Shown here piece after piece: positions 43,301-53,158 of a DNA stretch of 64,000 nt. The notes under the pieces were generated by a model that was not told the origin of the DNA, made no database searches, and saw nothing but the letters and a program-made list of their open reading frames with translations. How positions within the stretch are numbered: position 1 is the first letter of the stretch; each line of letters begins with the position of its first letter. The DNA comes from Pseudomonas kilonensis. Lineage in GTDB: Bacteria; Pseudomonadota; Gammaproteobacteria; Pseudomonadales; Pseudomonadaceae. The stretch lies in contig NZ_LHVH01000025.1 in assembly GCF_001269885.1 (NCBI RefSeq), forward strand, positions 1 through 64,000, given 5' to 3'. Position numbers and translations under genes: made by a program.

Positions 43301-46300
43301 TCCCGTTCTTCATCGGCGAGGGTTTGCAGGGCGCCATCAATATCAGCCCGCCCGTTCCAGTCGAGCATACGGAACGGCACCTCGACCTGACGCTGGACGA
43401 TTTGCACCGGCTGCTCCAGGTCACCCTGCCAGAAGAAGCCGCTGCGCAGGATGTCATGGGCATCGACCACCGCTTGCCAGGCCGCGCGGAAACGCTGCGG
43501 ATCGACGCCTTCGACGTCGAGGCGCATCTGGTTGATGTAGTCGCCGCCGCCCTGCCCGAGCAAGGAGTGAAACAGCATGCCCTGCTGCATCGGCGACAGC
43601 GGGTAGATGTCGTCGATGGCCTGTGGTGCTTGGACCAGGGTGTCCAGTTGCGCCTGGGTCAGCCGCGCCAGCGGGAAATCCGACGGCGTCACGCCACCAC
43701 TGTGGCTGTCGCAGCAATGGCCGATGAGCGCAGTGAGCTCTTGCACGTAGTCATCGGCCAGGTGCTGGATGGTCGCGGTATTGAACAGCTCGCCGCTGAA
43801 GGTCCAGCTCAAGTCCAATTCACCGCCGAACACTTGGCCGTCAAGGGCCAGCGGGCTGCCCAGCGGACCTTGCAGGTTCACTTCCTCGCCACCGCGCTCT
43901 GTGGTCGGCACGAACAAGGCATCGGCGGCCGCATCGAAACTGCCGTCGAACTGACCAAGGTAATTGAAGGTCAGTTGCGGTTTCGCCAAGGCCTGCAGGG
44001 CTTCACGCGCAAGGTCATCGCCCAGGTGCGCCAAGGCCCCGAAACCGATGCCCTTATTGGGGATGGCGCGCAGTTGCTCCTTGATCTGCTTCAACGAAGC
44101 ACCGAGGTCGGCGACCGGCGTCAGTCGGGCCGGGAACAGGCTGGTGAACCAGCCTACGGTACGGCTCAGGTCGACATGGGCGAACAGATCCTCACGGCCG
44201 TGGCCTTCGAGTTGCACCCACACACTGTCATCGCCGGTCCAGCGCACCATCACCCGCGCCAGCGCCGTCAGCAGCAGGTCGTTGACCTGGGTGCGATAGG
44301 CCGCCGGGGCTTGCTGCAGCAATTGCCGGGTGAGGTTTTTGTCCAGTGCCGTGCGAATCGTCACGGCTTGGCCCTGTTGCTGCCCGCCCTGGGGGTTGTC
44401 CCACGGCAAACCGGCCGGGGCGCCGTGCAACTGCTGCTGCCAGAAGCCCAGTTCGGCCTGCAAGGGTGCGCTGGCGGCATAGTCCTGCAACGCGGCGGTC
44501 CAGGCGTTGACCGCGCTGGTCTTGGCCGGCAGTTGCACCGCCGCGCCCGCGAGGGTCTGGCGATAAGCGCTTTGCAGGTCTTCGAACAGTATCCGCCAGG
44601 ACACACCGTCCACCACCAGGTGATGGACAACCAGCAACAGCCGCTGCGTGCCATCGGCGAGGTTCGCCAGCAGCGCGCGGATCAGCGGCCCGCCCTCCAG
44701 TCGCAGGCTGCGCTGGGCCTGGTTGCCCAGCACTTGCAGTGCGGCGAGATCGTCGACGTCGGCTTGCCAGAGCAGCGTGTCGGCGGCCTGCGCCTCGACG
44801 TCACGGTAACGCGCGGTCCAGCGTTCGCCCTGCTCGATGAAGTCCAGGCGCAAGCTGTCGTGGTGCACGACCAGTGCGCCCAAGGCCTGTTCCAGCGCCT
44901 GCGCATCCAGCGCCTGGGTCGGCTTGAGCATCACCGACTGGTTCCAGTGATGGCGGTCGGGGATCGGCTGGGTGAAGAACCAATGATGAATCGGCAGCAG
45001 TGCGGTTTCGCCGGTCGCGGGTTGCTGGTCGATCAATTGCAGCGGCGCGCCCGTCTGTACCACGGCGGCCAGGGCCTCGATGGTCTGGTGCTGGAACAGG
45101 TCCTTCGGCGTGAAGTGCATACCGACCAACCGAGCACGACTGACCACCTGGATCGAGACGATGGAGTCGCCGCCCAGCTCGAAGAAGTTGTCCCGTAGGC
45201 CCACTTGCGCGAGCTTGAGCACGTCCTGCCAGATCGACACCAGTTGCTGTTCCAGCGTGCTGCGCGGGGCCACGTAGGTTTGCTGCAATTGGCTGACGTC
45301 GGGCTTGGGCAGGTTCTTGCGGTCGAGCTTGCCGTTGGGGGTCAACGGCAGGCGTTCGAGCAGCAGCAGATAAGCCGGGACCATGTGTGCCGGCAGGGTC
45401 GCCTTGAGCTGGTCACGCAAGTGCTCGGCGAAATCCTTTGGCACGGTTTCATTGGCCACCACATAGGCCACCAGGCGCTTGCCGCTGCCAGCAGCACCTT
45501 CCTGGGCTACGACAACCGCTTCGCGCACGCCTTCAAGGGCTTGCAGGCTGGCTTCGACTTCGCCCAGTTCGATGCGGAAGCCGCGGATTTTCACTTGATT
45601 GTCGATGCGGTCCAGGTAATCGAAAGTGCCATCGGCGCGTTGGCGCACCAGGTCGCCGGTGCGGTAGAGCAAACCGCCGCTGCTGAACGGGTCAGCGATA
45701 AATCGCTCGGCCGTCAGGCCCGGACGGTTCAGGTACCCCCGCGCCAGGCCGCTGCCGCCCAGGTACAGTTCGCCGGCCATGCCCTGGGGCAACAGGTTCA
45801 AATCAGCGTCGAGCACGTAGGCGCTGCGGTCGCCGATGCGGCTGCCGATGGGCGCATAGGCGGCGCCACACGCCACGTCGCGGCCAGCCTTCCAGATCAG
45901 CGGCGTGACCACGGTTTCGGTCGGGCCGTAGCCGTTGATGATGTAGTCCGGGTCGAGGGCGCGCTTGACCCGTTCGAAGCTGGCATTGGGCACCGCATCG
46001 CCGCCAAAGCAGTAGATGCGCACCTTCGGCGGGTTGCCCTCGCGCTCGGCGTGTTCGGCCAGTTGTTGCAGGTACACCGGCGGGAACGCCACCACCGTCA
46101 CACCGTGTTCGCCCATGGCGTTGTAGGTCTGTTCCGGGGTCCACAGGCTGTCATCGCGAATCAGCAGCGAGGCACCGTGGGTCAGGCTGGTAAGCCAGCG
46201 TTCATGGGCACCGTCGAAGGCGAACGACATGAAATGGAATTCGCAATCGCTGTCGCGCATTTCATAGCGCTCACCGATGGCCTGGCAGTGCATCGCCAGC

Positions 46301-49300
46301 GGACCGTGGGCCACGCTCACGCCTTTCGGGTTGCCGGTGGAACCGGAGGTGTAGATGACGTAGGCGAGGTTCTGCGGATCGACGGTGATCGAAGGGGAAT
46401 CGGCCGATTGCAGGCTCAGGTCCAGGTGATCGAGCTCCAGCACCTGGTTGGCGCCTTCCAGCGGCAGTTGCGCCGACACCCGGGAGTCGGTGAGCAACAG
46501 CGCCAGCCCGGAATCCTCGATCAGGTAGGCCAGGCGTTCCCGTGGGTAGCTGGTGTCCAGCGGCACATAGGCCGCGCCGGCCTTGAGCACCGCCAGCAGT
46601 GCGACGATCACCCCTTCACTGCGCGGCAGGGCCACGCCAACGCGGGTTTCCGGGCCCACGCCACGGGCAATCAGGGCGTGCGCCAACTGGTTGGCCCGCC
46701 GGTCGATCTCGCCATAGCTGAAGCGCTGGCCGTCGAAGATCACCGCCGTCGCGTCGGGCTTGTGCGTCGCCAGATGGGCGATGCGTTGGTGTACGGCCAT
46801 GTCGGTCGGGTAGGACTGCGGGTGGTTGGCAGCCTGTTGCGCCCTGTGCTCCTCGTCATCGGCCAGGGCAATCTCGCCGAGGCGACGCTCGGCGGATTCG
46901 GCAAACCGCTCCAGCAGGAGCAACAGTTGCGCACTCAAGCGCTCAATGGTTGCAACGCTGAAATGCGCCTGGTCGAAACTCATGTGCAGCGCCAGCGTCT
47001 CGCCCAAGGTCACGCCCAGGGTCAGCGGGTAGTGGGTCTGATCCTGGTTGGCGACTTCGCCGAACACCACGCCTTGGGCGGTGCCGTGTTGCAACGCCGC
47101 GGAAATCGGGAAGTTCTCGAACACCAGCAGACTGTCGAACAGCGCTCCCCCGCCCTGCCCAGCCCAGCGCTGGATGCTCGCCAGCGGCGTGTGCTCGAAC
47201 TCGCGCAGGCTCAGGTTCTGCGCCTGTACGGCGGCCAGCCAGGCCGCGACGGTCTGGTCCGGACGCGAGCCGGCGATCACCGGCAAGGTGTTGATGAACA
47301 GGCCGACCTGTTGTTCGATGCCAACCAGCTCCGCCGGCCGCCCGGCCACGGTGGTGCCAAACGCCACGCAGTCGCTGCCAGTGTAGCGCTGCAACAGCAG
47401 CAGCCACGCCGCTTGCACCAGGGTGTTGACGGTGACTTTCTGCTGGCGGGCGAACGCGTTGAGACGGCCAGTGCCCGGCGCATCCAGGTGGTAATGCCTG
47501 AGCGCATGAGCGCTTTCGCTGCGCACCTCGCCACCCGCCGCAGCGGCGTTCGCCAGTACCGTCGGCTCCTGGAGGTCGGCCAGTTGCCCCAGCCAGAACG
47601 CTTCGCTGAGGGCGGCGTCCTGGCGCTGCAACCATTGGATGTAATCGGCATAGCGGCTGACCGGTCGCGGCGGCTGCTGACCGGCATAGCGCTGCAGCAC
47701 TTCACCGAGCATCTGCGCACTGCTCCAGCCATCCATCAGGATATGGTGGTTGGTAAAGATCAGGTGATGACGCTCATCGCTCAGTTGAATCAGCGTGACC
47801 CGCAGCAGCCCGGCCTGGGTCAGGTCAAACCCCATGGCCAGGTCAGCGGCAATGAAATCCTTGAGGGCCTGGGCGACGTCATGGCGTGCGCGCCAATCGA
47901 GCACGGTGTAGGGCAGCGCCAGACGGCGGTGGATGATCTGCAACTGTTGCTGCAACTCACCCTGCCAGATGAAGCCGCTGCGCAGGATCTCATGGGCGTC
48001 CAGGGTCGCCTGCCACGCCGCGCGGAAACGCTCGGGGTCCAGGCCATCGACATCCACGCACAATTGGTTGATGTAGGCACCGGTACCCTGCTCGTACAGG
48101 GTATGAAACAGCATGCCTTGCTGCATCGGCGACAGTGGATAAATGTCTTCGATGGCGGCAGCGGGCACCGGGATCGCGTCCAACTGCGCCTGGGTGATGC
48201 GCGCCAGCGGGAAGTCCGACGGCGTGGTACCCATGGAATGGGCCTGGCAACAATGGCCGATCAGCGCTTCCAGTTCGCGGGCATAGTCATCGGCCAGACG
48301 GGCGATGGTCGCCTCGTTGAATTGCTCAAGGCTGAACGTCCAACGCAAGTCGAGCTCGCCGTCGTAGACCTGGCCTTCGACACTCAGCCAGTTATCCAGT
48401 GGCGCATCAAGGCTCTGCTCGCGCCCGGCGCTTTCCCCCGCCGGGCTGAACAGCGCACCCTCCCGGGCATCGAAACTGCCGTCGAACTGGCCGAGGTAAT
48501 TGAAGGTGATGCCCGGCAATGGCAAGGCCTTGAGACAGGCTTGCGCCGCATCGTCGCCGAGGTAGCGCAGCACACCGAAACCGATGCCCTTGTTCGGGAT
48601 CGCCCGCAGTTGCTCCTTGATCTGCTTGATCGCGGCGCCCACGCCATCGGCCGGGGTCAGCCGCACCGGGAACAGGCTGGTGAACCAGCCGACCGTGCGG
48701 GTCAGATCGACGCCTTTGAACAACTCTTCGCGGCCATGGCCTTCGAGCTGGATCAAGGTGTCGGCGTGGCCGGTCCAGCGACAGATCACCCGCGCCAGGG
48801 CGGTCAGCAGCAGGTCGTTGACCTGGGTGCGATACGCCGCGGGAGCCTGTTGCAGCAGCTGTTGAGTGAGGGTTTTGTCGAGACGGCTGTGCAGCACTTT
48901 GGCGTAACGGCTTTGCCGGCTGCCTTGGGGGTTATCCCACGGCAGATCCACTCCCGCGCCTTGCAGTTGTTGCTGCCAGAACGTCAGTTCGGCCTGAACG
49001 TTTTCCGTGCTGGCGTAGGCCTGCAGATGTTCACCCCAGGCCTTGTAGGCGCTGGTCTTGGCCGGCAGCTTGATGGCGGTGCCGGCGCTGGCCTGTTGAT
49101 AAGCCCGTTGCAGATCTTCCAGCAGGATGCGCCACGACACACCGTCCACGGCCAGATGGTGCACGGCCAATAACAGACGCTGGCTGCCATCGGCCATGCT
49201 CGCCAGCACCGCGCGCAGCAGCGGGCCATTGTGCAGGTCGAGGCTGCACTGAGCCTTGGCACACAGGTCTTGCAGCTCAGCGGCGCTCAGGTTGTCCGCC

Positions 49301-52300
49301 GTCCACAACAACTCAGGGTCGACCACCATCGGCACGACCTCGGCCCGCCAGCCTGCCGGGGTTTCGACGAAGCGTGAACGCAAGGCATCGTGATGCGCCA
49401 ACACGGCGTTGAGGGCCTGCAGCAGCGCCGGGGCCTGCAACGGTAGATGGCTGCGCAACAAGACGGCCTGGTTCCAGTGGTGACGCTGGGCAATGGCGTC
49501 CTCGAAAAACACCTGCTGGATGGGCAGCAACGGCTGTTCGCCGCTGACCGGCCCCTGATCGATCTGCAGCCCGCTGCCGCCCTGTTGCGCGACGCTCGCC
49601 AGGCCTTGCACGGTTTGATGCTGGAACAGGTCACGGGGGGTGAAATGGATCCCGGCCTGCCGCGAGCGGCTGACCACCTGGATCGAGATGATCGAGTCGC
49701 CACCCAGCTCGAAAAAGTTGTCGGTCAAGCCGACCTGTTCAAGCTTGAGCACGTCCTGCCAGATGGCCGCGATGCCTCGCTCCAGTTCGCTGCGGGGGGC
49801 GATAAAGGCCTGCTGCAGTTGACTGGCATCCGCTGACGGCAAGGCCTTGCGGTCGAGCTTGCCGTTGGGGCTCAGCGGCAATTGCGCAAGGAACACCAGC
49901 TGGGTTGGCACCATGTAATCCGGCAGATGCTCCTTGAGTTGCGCCTTGAGGGTTTCCCGCGCAGCGCCCTGCTCATCAGCCGAGGCCGACACCAGCGATG
50001 CATCCTTGGGCACCACGTAACCCACCAGTTGCAAGCTGCTGCCACCCTGCACCGCCAGTACGACGGCTTCACTGACCGCCGCCAGTTCCAACAGGCGTGC
50101 TTCGACCTCGCCCAGCTCGATGCGCAAGCCGCGGATCTTCACTTGATGGTCAACGCGGCCCACGTATTCGATTTCGCCCAAGGCATTGAAGCGCGCCAAG
50201 TCGCCGGTGCGATACAGGCGCGCACCGCGGGTGGAGAACGGATCGGGGATGAAACGTTCGGCGGTCAAGGCCGGGCGTTGAAAGTAACCACGCGCCAGCA
50301 GCTCGCCGCCAATCAGCAGTTCGCCAGTCACCCCCACCGGCGTGGGCGCGAGGTGCGCATCCAGTAGATAGGTATGCCGGCCTGGAAGCGGTTGACCAAT
50401 GGGCAAGGTCAGCGGCAGCGGCCGGCGATTGAAGACGTAATCGCTGCAATCAAGGGTGGTGGCCGTGACCGTGGCTTCGGTCGGGCCGTAGGTGTTGAGC
50501 AGCTTGACCTGCTCCAGCCCGGCCCGGCGCCAGGCCTGCACGCCTTCGGGCGGCATGGCTTCACCACCGCTGTGCACCTGGCGCAGCGCCGCATAGTCAC
50601 GCGGCCCGACAGCGGCGAACTCCTTGGCGATCATGTTCCAGTAGGCGGTGGTCAAGTCCATGACCGTGATGCCCTGCTCGACGATCTGGCGGTACAGGGT
50701 TTCGCTGTCCCAGACCTCGTTGCCGCGCAGCACCACCGAGGCGCCGCAGGTCAGCGGGCCGAACAGTTGCTCGCCAAAGGCATCGAAGTTGAACGTCGCG
50801 AATTGCAGCACGCAGTCAGTGCTGCTCAAGCCGTAATAGTACTGCGAGGCGAACGCATGCTTGCTCAGCGCGCCGTGGCTGATACCGACGCCTTTCGGCC
50901 GCCCGGTCGAGCCGGAGGTGAACATGACGTAGGCCAGGCTGTCGGCCCACACCTTGCGCTGCAGGTTGCCTGGCTCGGCGTTTTCCCAGGACTCGGCCTG
51001 ATCCAGGCACAGGCAACGCACGCCGTCGGGCACAGGCAGTCGTTCAAGCAAATGGCTTTGGCTCAGGAGCAAACGGCTGGCGCTGTCTTCGATCATGAAT
51101 CGAAGGCGATCCACCGGGTACTGGGGGTCCAGCGGCACGTAGGCACCGCCGGCCTTGAGCACGGCAAGAATGGCCACCACCAGGTCCAGGCTCCGGTCGA
51201 CAGCGATGCCCACCAGCACGTCAGGACCGACCCCCGCCGCCACCAATGTGCGCGCCAGGCGGTTGGATCGGGCATTGAGCTGGCCATAGCTCAATCGTTG
51301 TCCATCGCAGATCAAGGCGACGGCGTCCGGGCTACGTTGAGCTTGGGCCTCGAACAGTTCATGCACCGGGCGCTCACTCGGCCAGCTCGTGTCGTGGCGC
51401 GCCCACTCTGTCACCACCTGCCGATAGTCGGCCGGCGCCAACAACGCCAGCTCGCCGACGCGCTGCTGCGGGTCGTTGACGATGTTGCGCAACAGCAACG
51501 TCCAGTGCCGAGCCATGCGCTCGATGGTGTCGTGGCTGAACAAGTCACTGGCGTAGGTGAACGCCGCATGCAAGTGCCCGCCCTTTTCGTAGGTGTCCAG
51601 GCTCAAGTCGAACTGGGTGCTGCGGGTTTCCCACTCGATGACGCCCAACTCCAGACCGCTGCCGACTTTCAGCGTGGTGACGTCGGCCACTTCCGGCTGG
51701 TGGTTGTACATCACCTGGAACAATGGGTTGTAGCTCAGGCTGCGCTCAAGCTTCAGCGCCTCGACCAACCGTTCGAAGGGCAGGTCCTGGTGGGCCTGGG
51801 CGCCGAGGGCGGTTTCCTTGATGTCACGCAACAGGTCGCCGAGGCGAGTCTGGCCGTCCAGTTGCACCCGCAATACCTGGGTGTTGACGAAGAAACCGAT
51901 CAGCCCTTCGATTTCCCGGCGGTTGCGATTGGCGATCGGGACGCCGACCCGCAAGTCATCTTGCCCGGTATAGCGGTACAGCAGGATATTGAAAGTCCCC
52001 AGCAACAGCATGAACAACGTGACCCCATGCTGGCGGGCAACGCCGCGCAGTTGCTCGACCAGCACGGCGTCCACCACCTGCTCCAGGCGGCGACCGCGAT
52101 AGCTCGGCAGCACCGGGCGCGGATAGTCGATGGGCAGCTCCAGCACCGGATGCTCATCGCCCAGCTGCGCTTGCCAGTAATCGAGTTGACGCTGCAGCTC
52201 GCCCGCTTCCAGCCAGCGCCGCTGCCACAGGGCGTAGTCGCTGTACTGGATCGGCAAGTCGGCCAACTGAGGTTCCACGCCCGCTTCATGGGCGTCATAG

Positions 52301-52902
52301 CAGCGAATGAACTCGTCGATAAGCACGTTCATCGACCAACCGTCGGAGACGATGTGGTGCAAGGTCAGCAGCAGCACGTGCTCCTGATCATCGAGCTTGA
52401 GCAGTTCGACCCGCAGCAAAGGGCCGCTGGACAGGTCGAAGGGCCGCAGTGATTGTTCCTCGGCGGCCCGACGCACCGCTTGCTCGCGCTCGGCTGCCGG
52501 CATGGCGCTGAAGTCCCTGTGCTCGATCACCAGCGGCGTGTCGGTCGGCACTTGCAGGAGGCTGTCGTCGGCCTGGCGCTGGAACACCGTGCGCAGGGTT
52601 TCGTGACGGGCCACCAGGCTGGCGAAAGCTTGCTCCAGCGCTGGCAGGCTCAGCGCGCCCTTGAGCCGCACCGCTCCCGGCAGGTTGTAGGCACCGCTGT
52701 CCGGCTCCAGCTGCCAGAGAAACCACATGCGCTGCTGGGCATAGGACAACACCTGGCGATCCTCGGCCTCGACGCCCCGGGGGATGGGAAAACCGCTGAA
52801 CTCCACGCCCTCCTTGTCCAGCGCGGCCAGGAACATCCGGCGCTTTTCCAGGGGCAACCCGATAAACCGGCGAGCAAGTTTCAAGGCGTCTTCAGCATTC
52901 AT
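40318..52902 (-). CDS. pvdI: Pyoverdine side-chain NRPS, three modules: D-Lys, D-hydroxyOrn derivative, Gly
   Basis: The 4194-residue synthetase is C-A-T-E-C-A-T-E-C-A-T. Landmarks: C1 HHIVSDGWS (about residue 187), A1 TSGSTGRPKG (662), T1 GGDS (1069), E1 HHLAVDGVSW (1252), C2 HHILMDGWS (1724), A2 (2188), T2 GGDS (2577), E2 HHLVVDGVSW (2764), C3 (3237), A3 (3745), T3 GGHS (4131). Codes: A1 DAEDHGTVTK (Lys-like), A2 DGEACGGVTK (probably N5-acyl-hydroxyornithine), A3 DILQLGLIWK (Gly). The first C domain is of the L-acceptor type, fitting handover from PvdL's L-Dab. A3 has an in-frame REPIN. ATG 52902 (MNAEDALKLARRF) matches the N-termini of the sister NRPSs; the upstream TTG at 52932 is less likely. 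The symbol is positional. Confidence 0.9.
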   Translation of the reverse strand: MNAEDALKLARRFIGLPLEKRRMFLAALDKEGVEFSGFPIPRGVEAEDRQVLSYAQQRMWFLWQLEPDSGAYNLPGAVRLKGALSLPALEQAFASLVARHETLRTVFQRQADDSLLQVPTDTPLVIEHRDFSAMPAAEREQAVRRAAEEQSLRPFDLSSGPLLRVELLKLDDQEHVLLLTLHHIVSDGWSMNVLIDEFIRCYDAHEAGVEPQLADLPIQYSDYALWQRRWLEAGELQRQLDYWQAQLGDEHPVLELPIDYPRPVLPSYRGRRLEQVVDAVLVEQLRGVARQHGVTLFMLLLGTFNILLYRYTGQDDLRVGVPIANRNRREIEGLIGFFVNTQVLRVQLDGQTRLGDLLRDIKETALGAQAHQDLPFERLVEALKLERSLSYNPLFQVMYNHQPEVADVTTLKVGSGLELGVIEWETRSTQFDLSLDTYEKGGHLHAAFTYASDLFSHDTIERMARHWTLLLRNIVNDPQQRVGELALLAPADYRQVVTEWARHDTSWPSERPVHELFEAQAQRSPDAVALICDGQRLSYGQLNARSNRLARTLVAAGVGPDVLVGIAVDRSLDLVVAILAVLKAGGAYVPLDPQYPVDRLRFMIEDSASRLLLSQSHLLERLPVPDGVRCLCLDQAESWENAEPGNLQRKVWADSLAYVMFTSGSTGRPKGVGISHGALSKHAFASQYYYGLSSTDCVLQFATFNFDAFGEQLFGPLTCGASVVLRGNEVWDSETLYRQIVEQGITVMDLTTAYWNMIAKEFAAVGPRDYAALRQVHSGGEAMPPEGVQAWRRAGLEQVKLLNTYGPTEATVTATTLDCSDYVFNRRPLPLTLPIGQPLPGRHTYLLDAHLAPTPVGVTGELLIGGELLARGYFQRPALTAERFIPDPFSTRGARLYRTGDLARFNALGEIEYVGRVDHQVKIRGLRIELGEVEARLLELAAVSEAVVLAVQGGSSLQLVGYVVPKDASLVSASADEQGAARETLKAQLKEHLPDYMVPTQLVFLAQLPLSPNGKLDRKALPSADASQLQQAFIAPRSELERGIAAIWQDVLKLEQVGLTDNFFELGGDSIISIQVVSRSRQAGIHFTPRDLFQHQTVQGLASVAQQGGSGLQIDQGPVSGEQPLLPIQQVFFEDAIAQRHHWNQAVLLRSHLPLQAPALLQALNAVLAHHDALRSRFVETPAGWRAEVVPMVVDPELLWTADNLSAAELQDLCAKAQCSLDLHNGPLLRAVLASMADGSQRLLLAVHHLAVDGVSWRILLEDLQRAYQQASAGTAIKLPAKTSAYKAWGEHLQAYASTENVQAELTFWQQQLQGAGVDLPWDNPQGSRQSRYAKVLHSRLDKTLTQQLLQQAPAAYRTQVNDLLLTALARVICRWTGHADTLIQLEGHGREELFKGVDLTRTVGWFTSLFPVRLTPADGVGAAIKQIKEQLRAIPNKGIGFGVLRYLGDDAAQACLKALPLPGITFNYLGQFDGSFDAREGALFSPAGESAGREQSLDAPLDNWLSVEGQVYDGELDLRWTFSLEQFNEATIARLADDYARELEALIGHCCQAHSMGTTPSDFPLARITQAQLDAIPVPAAAIEDIYPLSPMQQGMLFHTLYEQGTGAYINQLCVDVDGLDPERFRAAWQATLDAHEILRSGFIWQGELQQQLQIIHRRLALPYTVLDWRARHDVAQALKDFIAADLAMGFDLTQAGLLRVTLIQLSDERHHLIFTNHHILMDGWSSAQMLGEVLQRYAGQQPPRPVSRYADYIQWLQRQDAALSEAFWLGQLADLQEPTVLANAAAAGGEVRSESAHALRHYHLDAPGTGRLNAFARQQKVTVNTLVQAAWLLLLQRYTGSDCVAFGTTVAGRPAELVGIEQQVGLFINTLPVIAGSRPDQTVAAWLAAVQAQNLSLREFEHTPLASIQRWAGQGGGALFDSLLVFENFPISAALQHGTAQGVVFGEVANQDQTHYPLTLGVTLGETLALHMSFDQAHFSVATIERLSAQLLLLLERFAESAERRLGEIALADDEEHRAQQAANHPQSYPTDMAVHQRIAHLATHKPDATAVIFDGQRFSYGEIDRRANQLAHALIARGVGPETRVGVALPRSEGVIVALLAVLKAGAAYVPLDTSYPRERLAYLIEDSGLALLLTDSRVSAQLPLEGANQVLELDHLDLSLQSADSPSITVDPQNLAYVIYTSGSTGNPKGVSVAHGPLAMHCQAIGERYEMRDSDCEFHFMSFAFDGAHERWLTSLTHGASLLIRDDSLWTPEQTYNAMGEHGVTVVAFPPVYLQQLAEHAEREGNPPKVRIYCFGGDAVPNASFERVKRALDPDYIINGYGPTETVVTPLIWKAGRDVACGAAYAPIGSRIGDRSAYVLDADLNLLPQGMAGELYLGGSGLARGYLNRPGLTAERFIADPFSSGGLLYRTGDLVRQRADGTFDYLDRIDNQVKIRGFRIELGEVEASLQALEGVREAVVVAQEGAAGSGKRLVAYVVANETVPKDFAEHLRDQLKATLPAHMVPAYLLLLERLPLTPNGKLDRKNLPKPDVSQLQQTYVAPRSTLEQQLVSIWQDVLKLAQVGLRDNFFELGGDSIVSIQVVSRARLVGMHFTPKDLFQHQTIEALAAVVQTGAPLQLIDQQPATGETALLPIHHWFFTQPIPDRHHWNQSVMLKPTQALDAQALEQALGALVVHHDSLRLDFIEQGERWTARYRDVEAQAADTLLWQADVDDLAALQVLGNQAQRSLRLEGGPLIRALLANLADGTQRLLLVVHHLVVDGVSWRILFEDLQSAYRQTLAGAAVQLPAKTSAVNAWTAALQDYAASAPLQAELGFWQQQLHGAPAGLPWDNPQGGQQQGQAVTIRTALDKNLTRQLLQQAPAAYRTQVNDLLLTALARVMVRWTGDDSVWVQLEGHGREDLFAHVDLSRTVGWFTSLFPARLTPVADLGASLKQIKEQLRAIPNKGIGFGALAHLGDDLAREALQALAKPQLTFNYLGQFDGSFDAAADALFVPTTERGGEEVNLQGPLGSPLALDGQVFGGELDLSWTFSGELFNTATIQHLADDYVQELTALIGHCCDSHSGGVTPSDFPLARLTQAQLDTLVQAPQAIDDIYPLSPMQQGMLFHSLLGQGGGDYINQMRLDVEGVDPQRFRAAWQAVVDAHDILRSGFFWQGDLEQPVQIVQRQVEVPFRMLDWNGRADIDGALQTLADEERDQGVDLTQAPLMRLVLVRTATDRHHLIYTNHHILMDGWSSAQLLGEVLQHYRGDAVARPAGRYRDYIAWLQRQDASLGERFWTQQLRTLDEPVRLAQVFARPAQDVSANLYGHHLVQLDAQQTQRLAEFARESKVTVNTLVQAAWLLLLQRYTGKASVAFGATVAGRPADLVGVEGQIGLFINTLPVIASPRPEQALGDWLHSVQAQNLALREFEHTALFDIQRWAGLGGEALFDNILVFENYPISEALEHGAPEGLRFGTVDNLEQTHYPLTLLVSLGAELAVQFSYQCASFAPASVEQIGVHLRRLLLQMTDGTQRPLGELSLLDGGETRQQVQGWNATAADYPDERCVHRLFEAQARQTPDATALVFAEQALSYAELDVRANRLAHRLIEQGVGPDQLVGVALERGVEMIVALLAILKAGGAYVPLDPQYPADRLAHMIEDSGIELLLTQRSQLNPFAAPCGSEPVGAKLARDGGGSVNGDGGCADAIASKLCSHRLSPTGAGVGVKTLVLDQEGDWLDGYACEAPATRLDAEHLAYAIYTSGSTGKPKGVMVRHGALVNFVASMAREPGIVASDRVLSLTTFSFDIFGLELYGALLSGACVVLVDKQSAHDPEALLKTIDRQQVSVVQATPSTWRMLLDHPASALLAGRKCLCGGEALAEDLAERLLAVAGEVWNLYGPTETTIWSAAYRLTAEQRLPYLGRPIANTALYIVGDHFAPNPVGLIGELLIGGDGLARGYHARAALTAERFLPDPFGNGARVYRTGDLARQRGDGVIEYIGRVDHQVKIRGFRIELGEIEACLLAQASIREAVVVPQQGPGGLQLVAYLIAAHPETAEPAALREALKAQLAPLLPDYMMPAHWLLLERFPLTPNGKLDRKALPLPDAQQLLRAYVAPEGALEQGIAAIWQDVLKLERVGRDDNFFELGGHSLLATQATARLQMQQGAAVPLDLLFSTTSLADYAAQLAVHLTPHSSDDLSEMHDFLADLETL
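41792..41915. repeat. In-frame nested REPIN inside the second Gly adenylation domain
   Basis: Third copy of the inserted element. The inner REPIN is intact; the left outer arm is eroded (TGTGGGGGATAGCC) and the right arm GGCTCGCTCCCACAG is kept. It is translated as CGSEPVGAKLARDGG...DAIASKLCSHRLSPTG at residues of about 3662-3704 of the first NRPS, again between core motifs A2 and A3. Confidence 0.9.
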
Positions 52903-52959
52903 TTCTGGGGTATCCGGAATCAGTGGGCACAAGGCACAAAGGCAAGTCGTCCCTATGAA

Positions 52960-52983
52960 ACGAATGCAAACCGGAAAAATTAG
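52960..52983 (-). promoter_or_regulatory. Degenerate PvdS-like box for the NRPS operon
   Basis: The minus strand reads CTAAT, 16 bases, CGT (52962-52960). The spacing is correct and the -10 triplet perfect, but the -35 is only AAT in register. It is 57 bases before the NRPS start. This is weaker than the other boxes but reasonably placed. Confidence 0.4.
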
Positions 52984-53034
52984 CGTTTGAGAACAAGTGT
53001 CAGGAAGAGCTTCCCGACAGGCAGGACAGTCACA

Positions 53035-53158
53035 TTGTGGCGAGGGGATTTATCCCCGTTGGGCTGCGAAGCAGCCCCAAAAACCGAGGCGGTATTGCGT
53101 CAGGTAGTTTGAATGGGACCGCTTCGCGCCCCAACGGGGATAAATCCCCTCGCCACAG
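53035..53158. repeat. REPIN of the GTGGCGAGGGGATTTATCCCC family, overlapping the 3' end of pvdG
   Basis: GTGGCGAGGGGATTTATCCC and its inverse GGGATAAATCCCCTCGCCAC enclose GTTGGGCTGCGAAGCAGCCC-type arms. The right half codes the last residues of PvdG. The same family is at 59812-59966. Confidence 0.88.

Noticed and set aside
41944-49173. Other long plus-strand frames (41944-45198, 45205-49173, 35005-37362, 24737-27322) opposite the NRPS genes
   Set aside because: Antisense shadows with low-complexity Q/R/H-rich translation and no protein-family motif. The NRPS core motifs on the minus strand account for the DNA.
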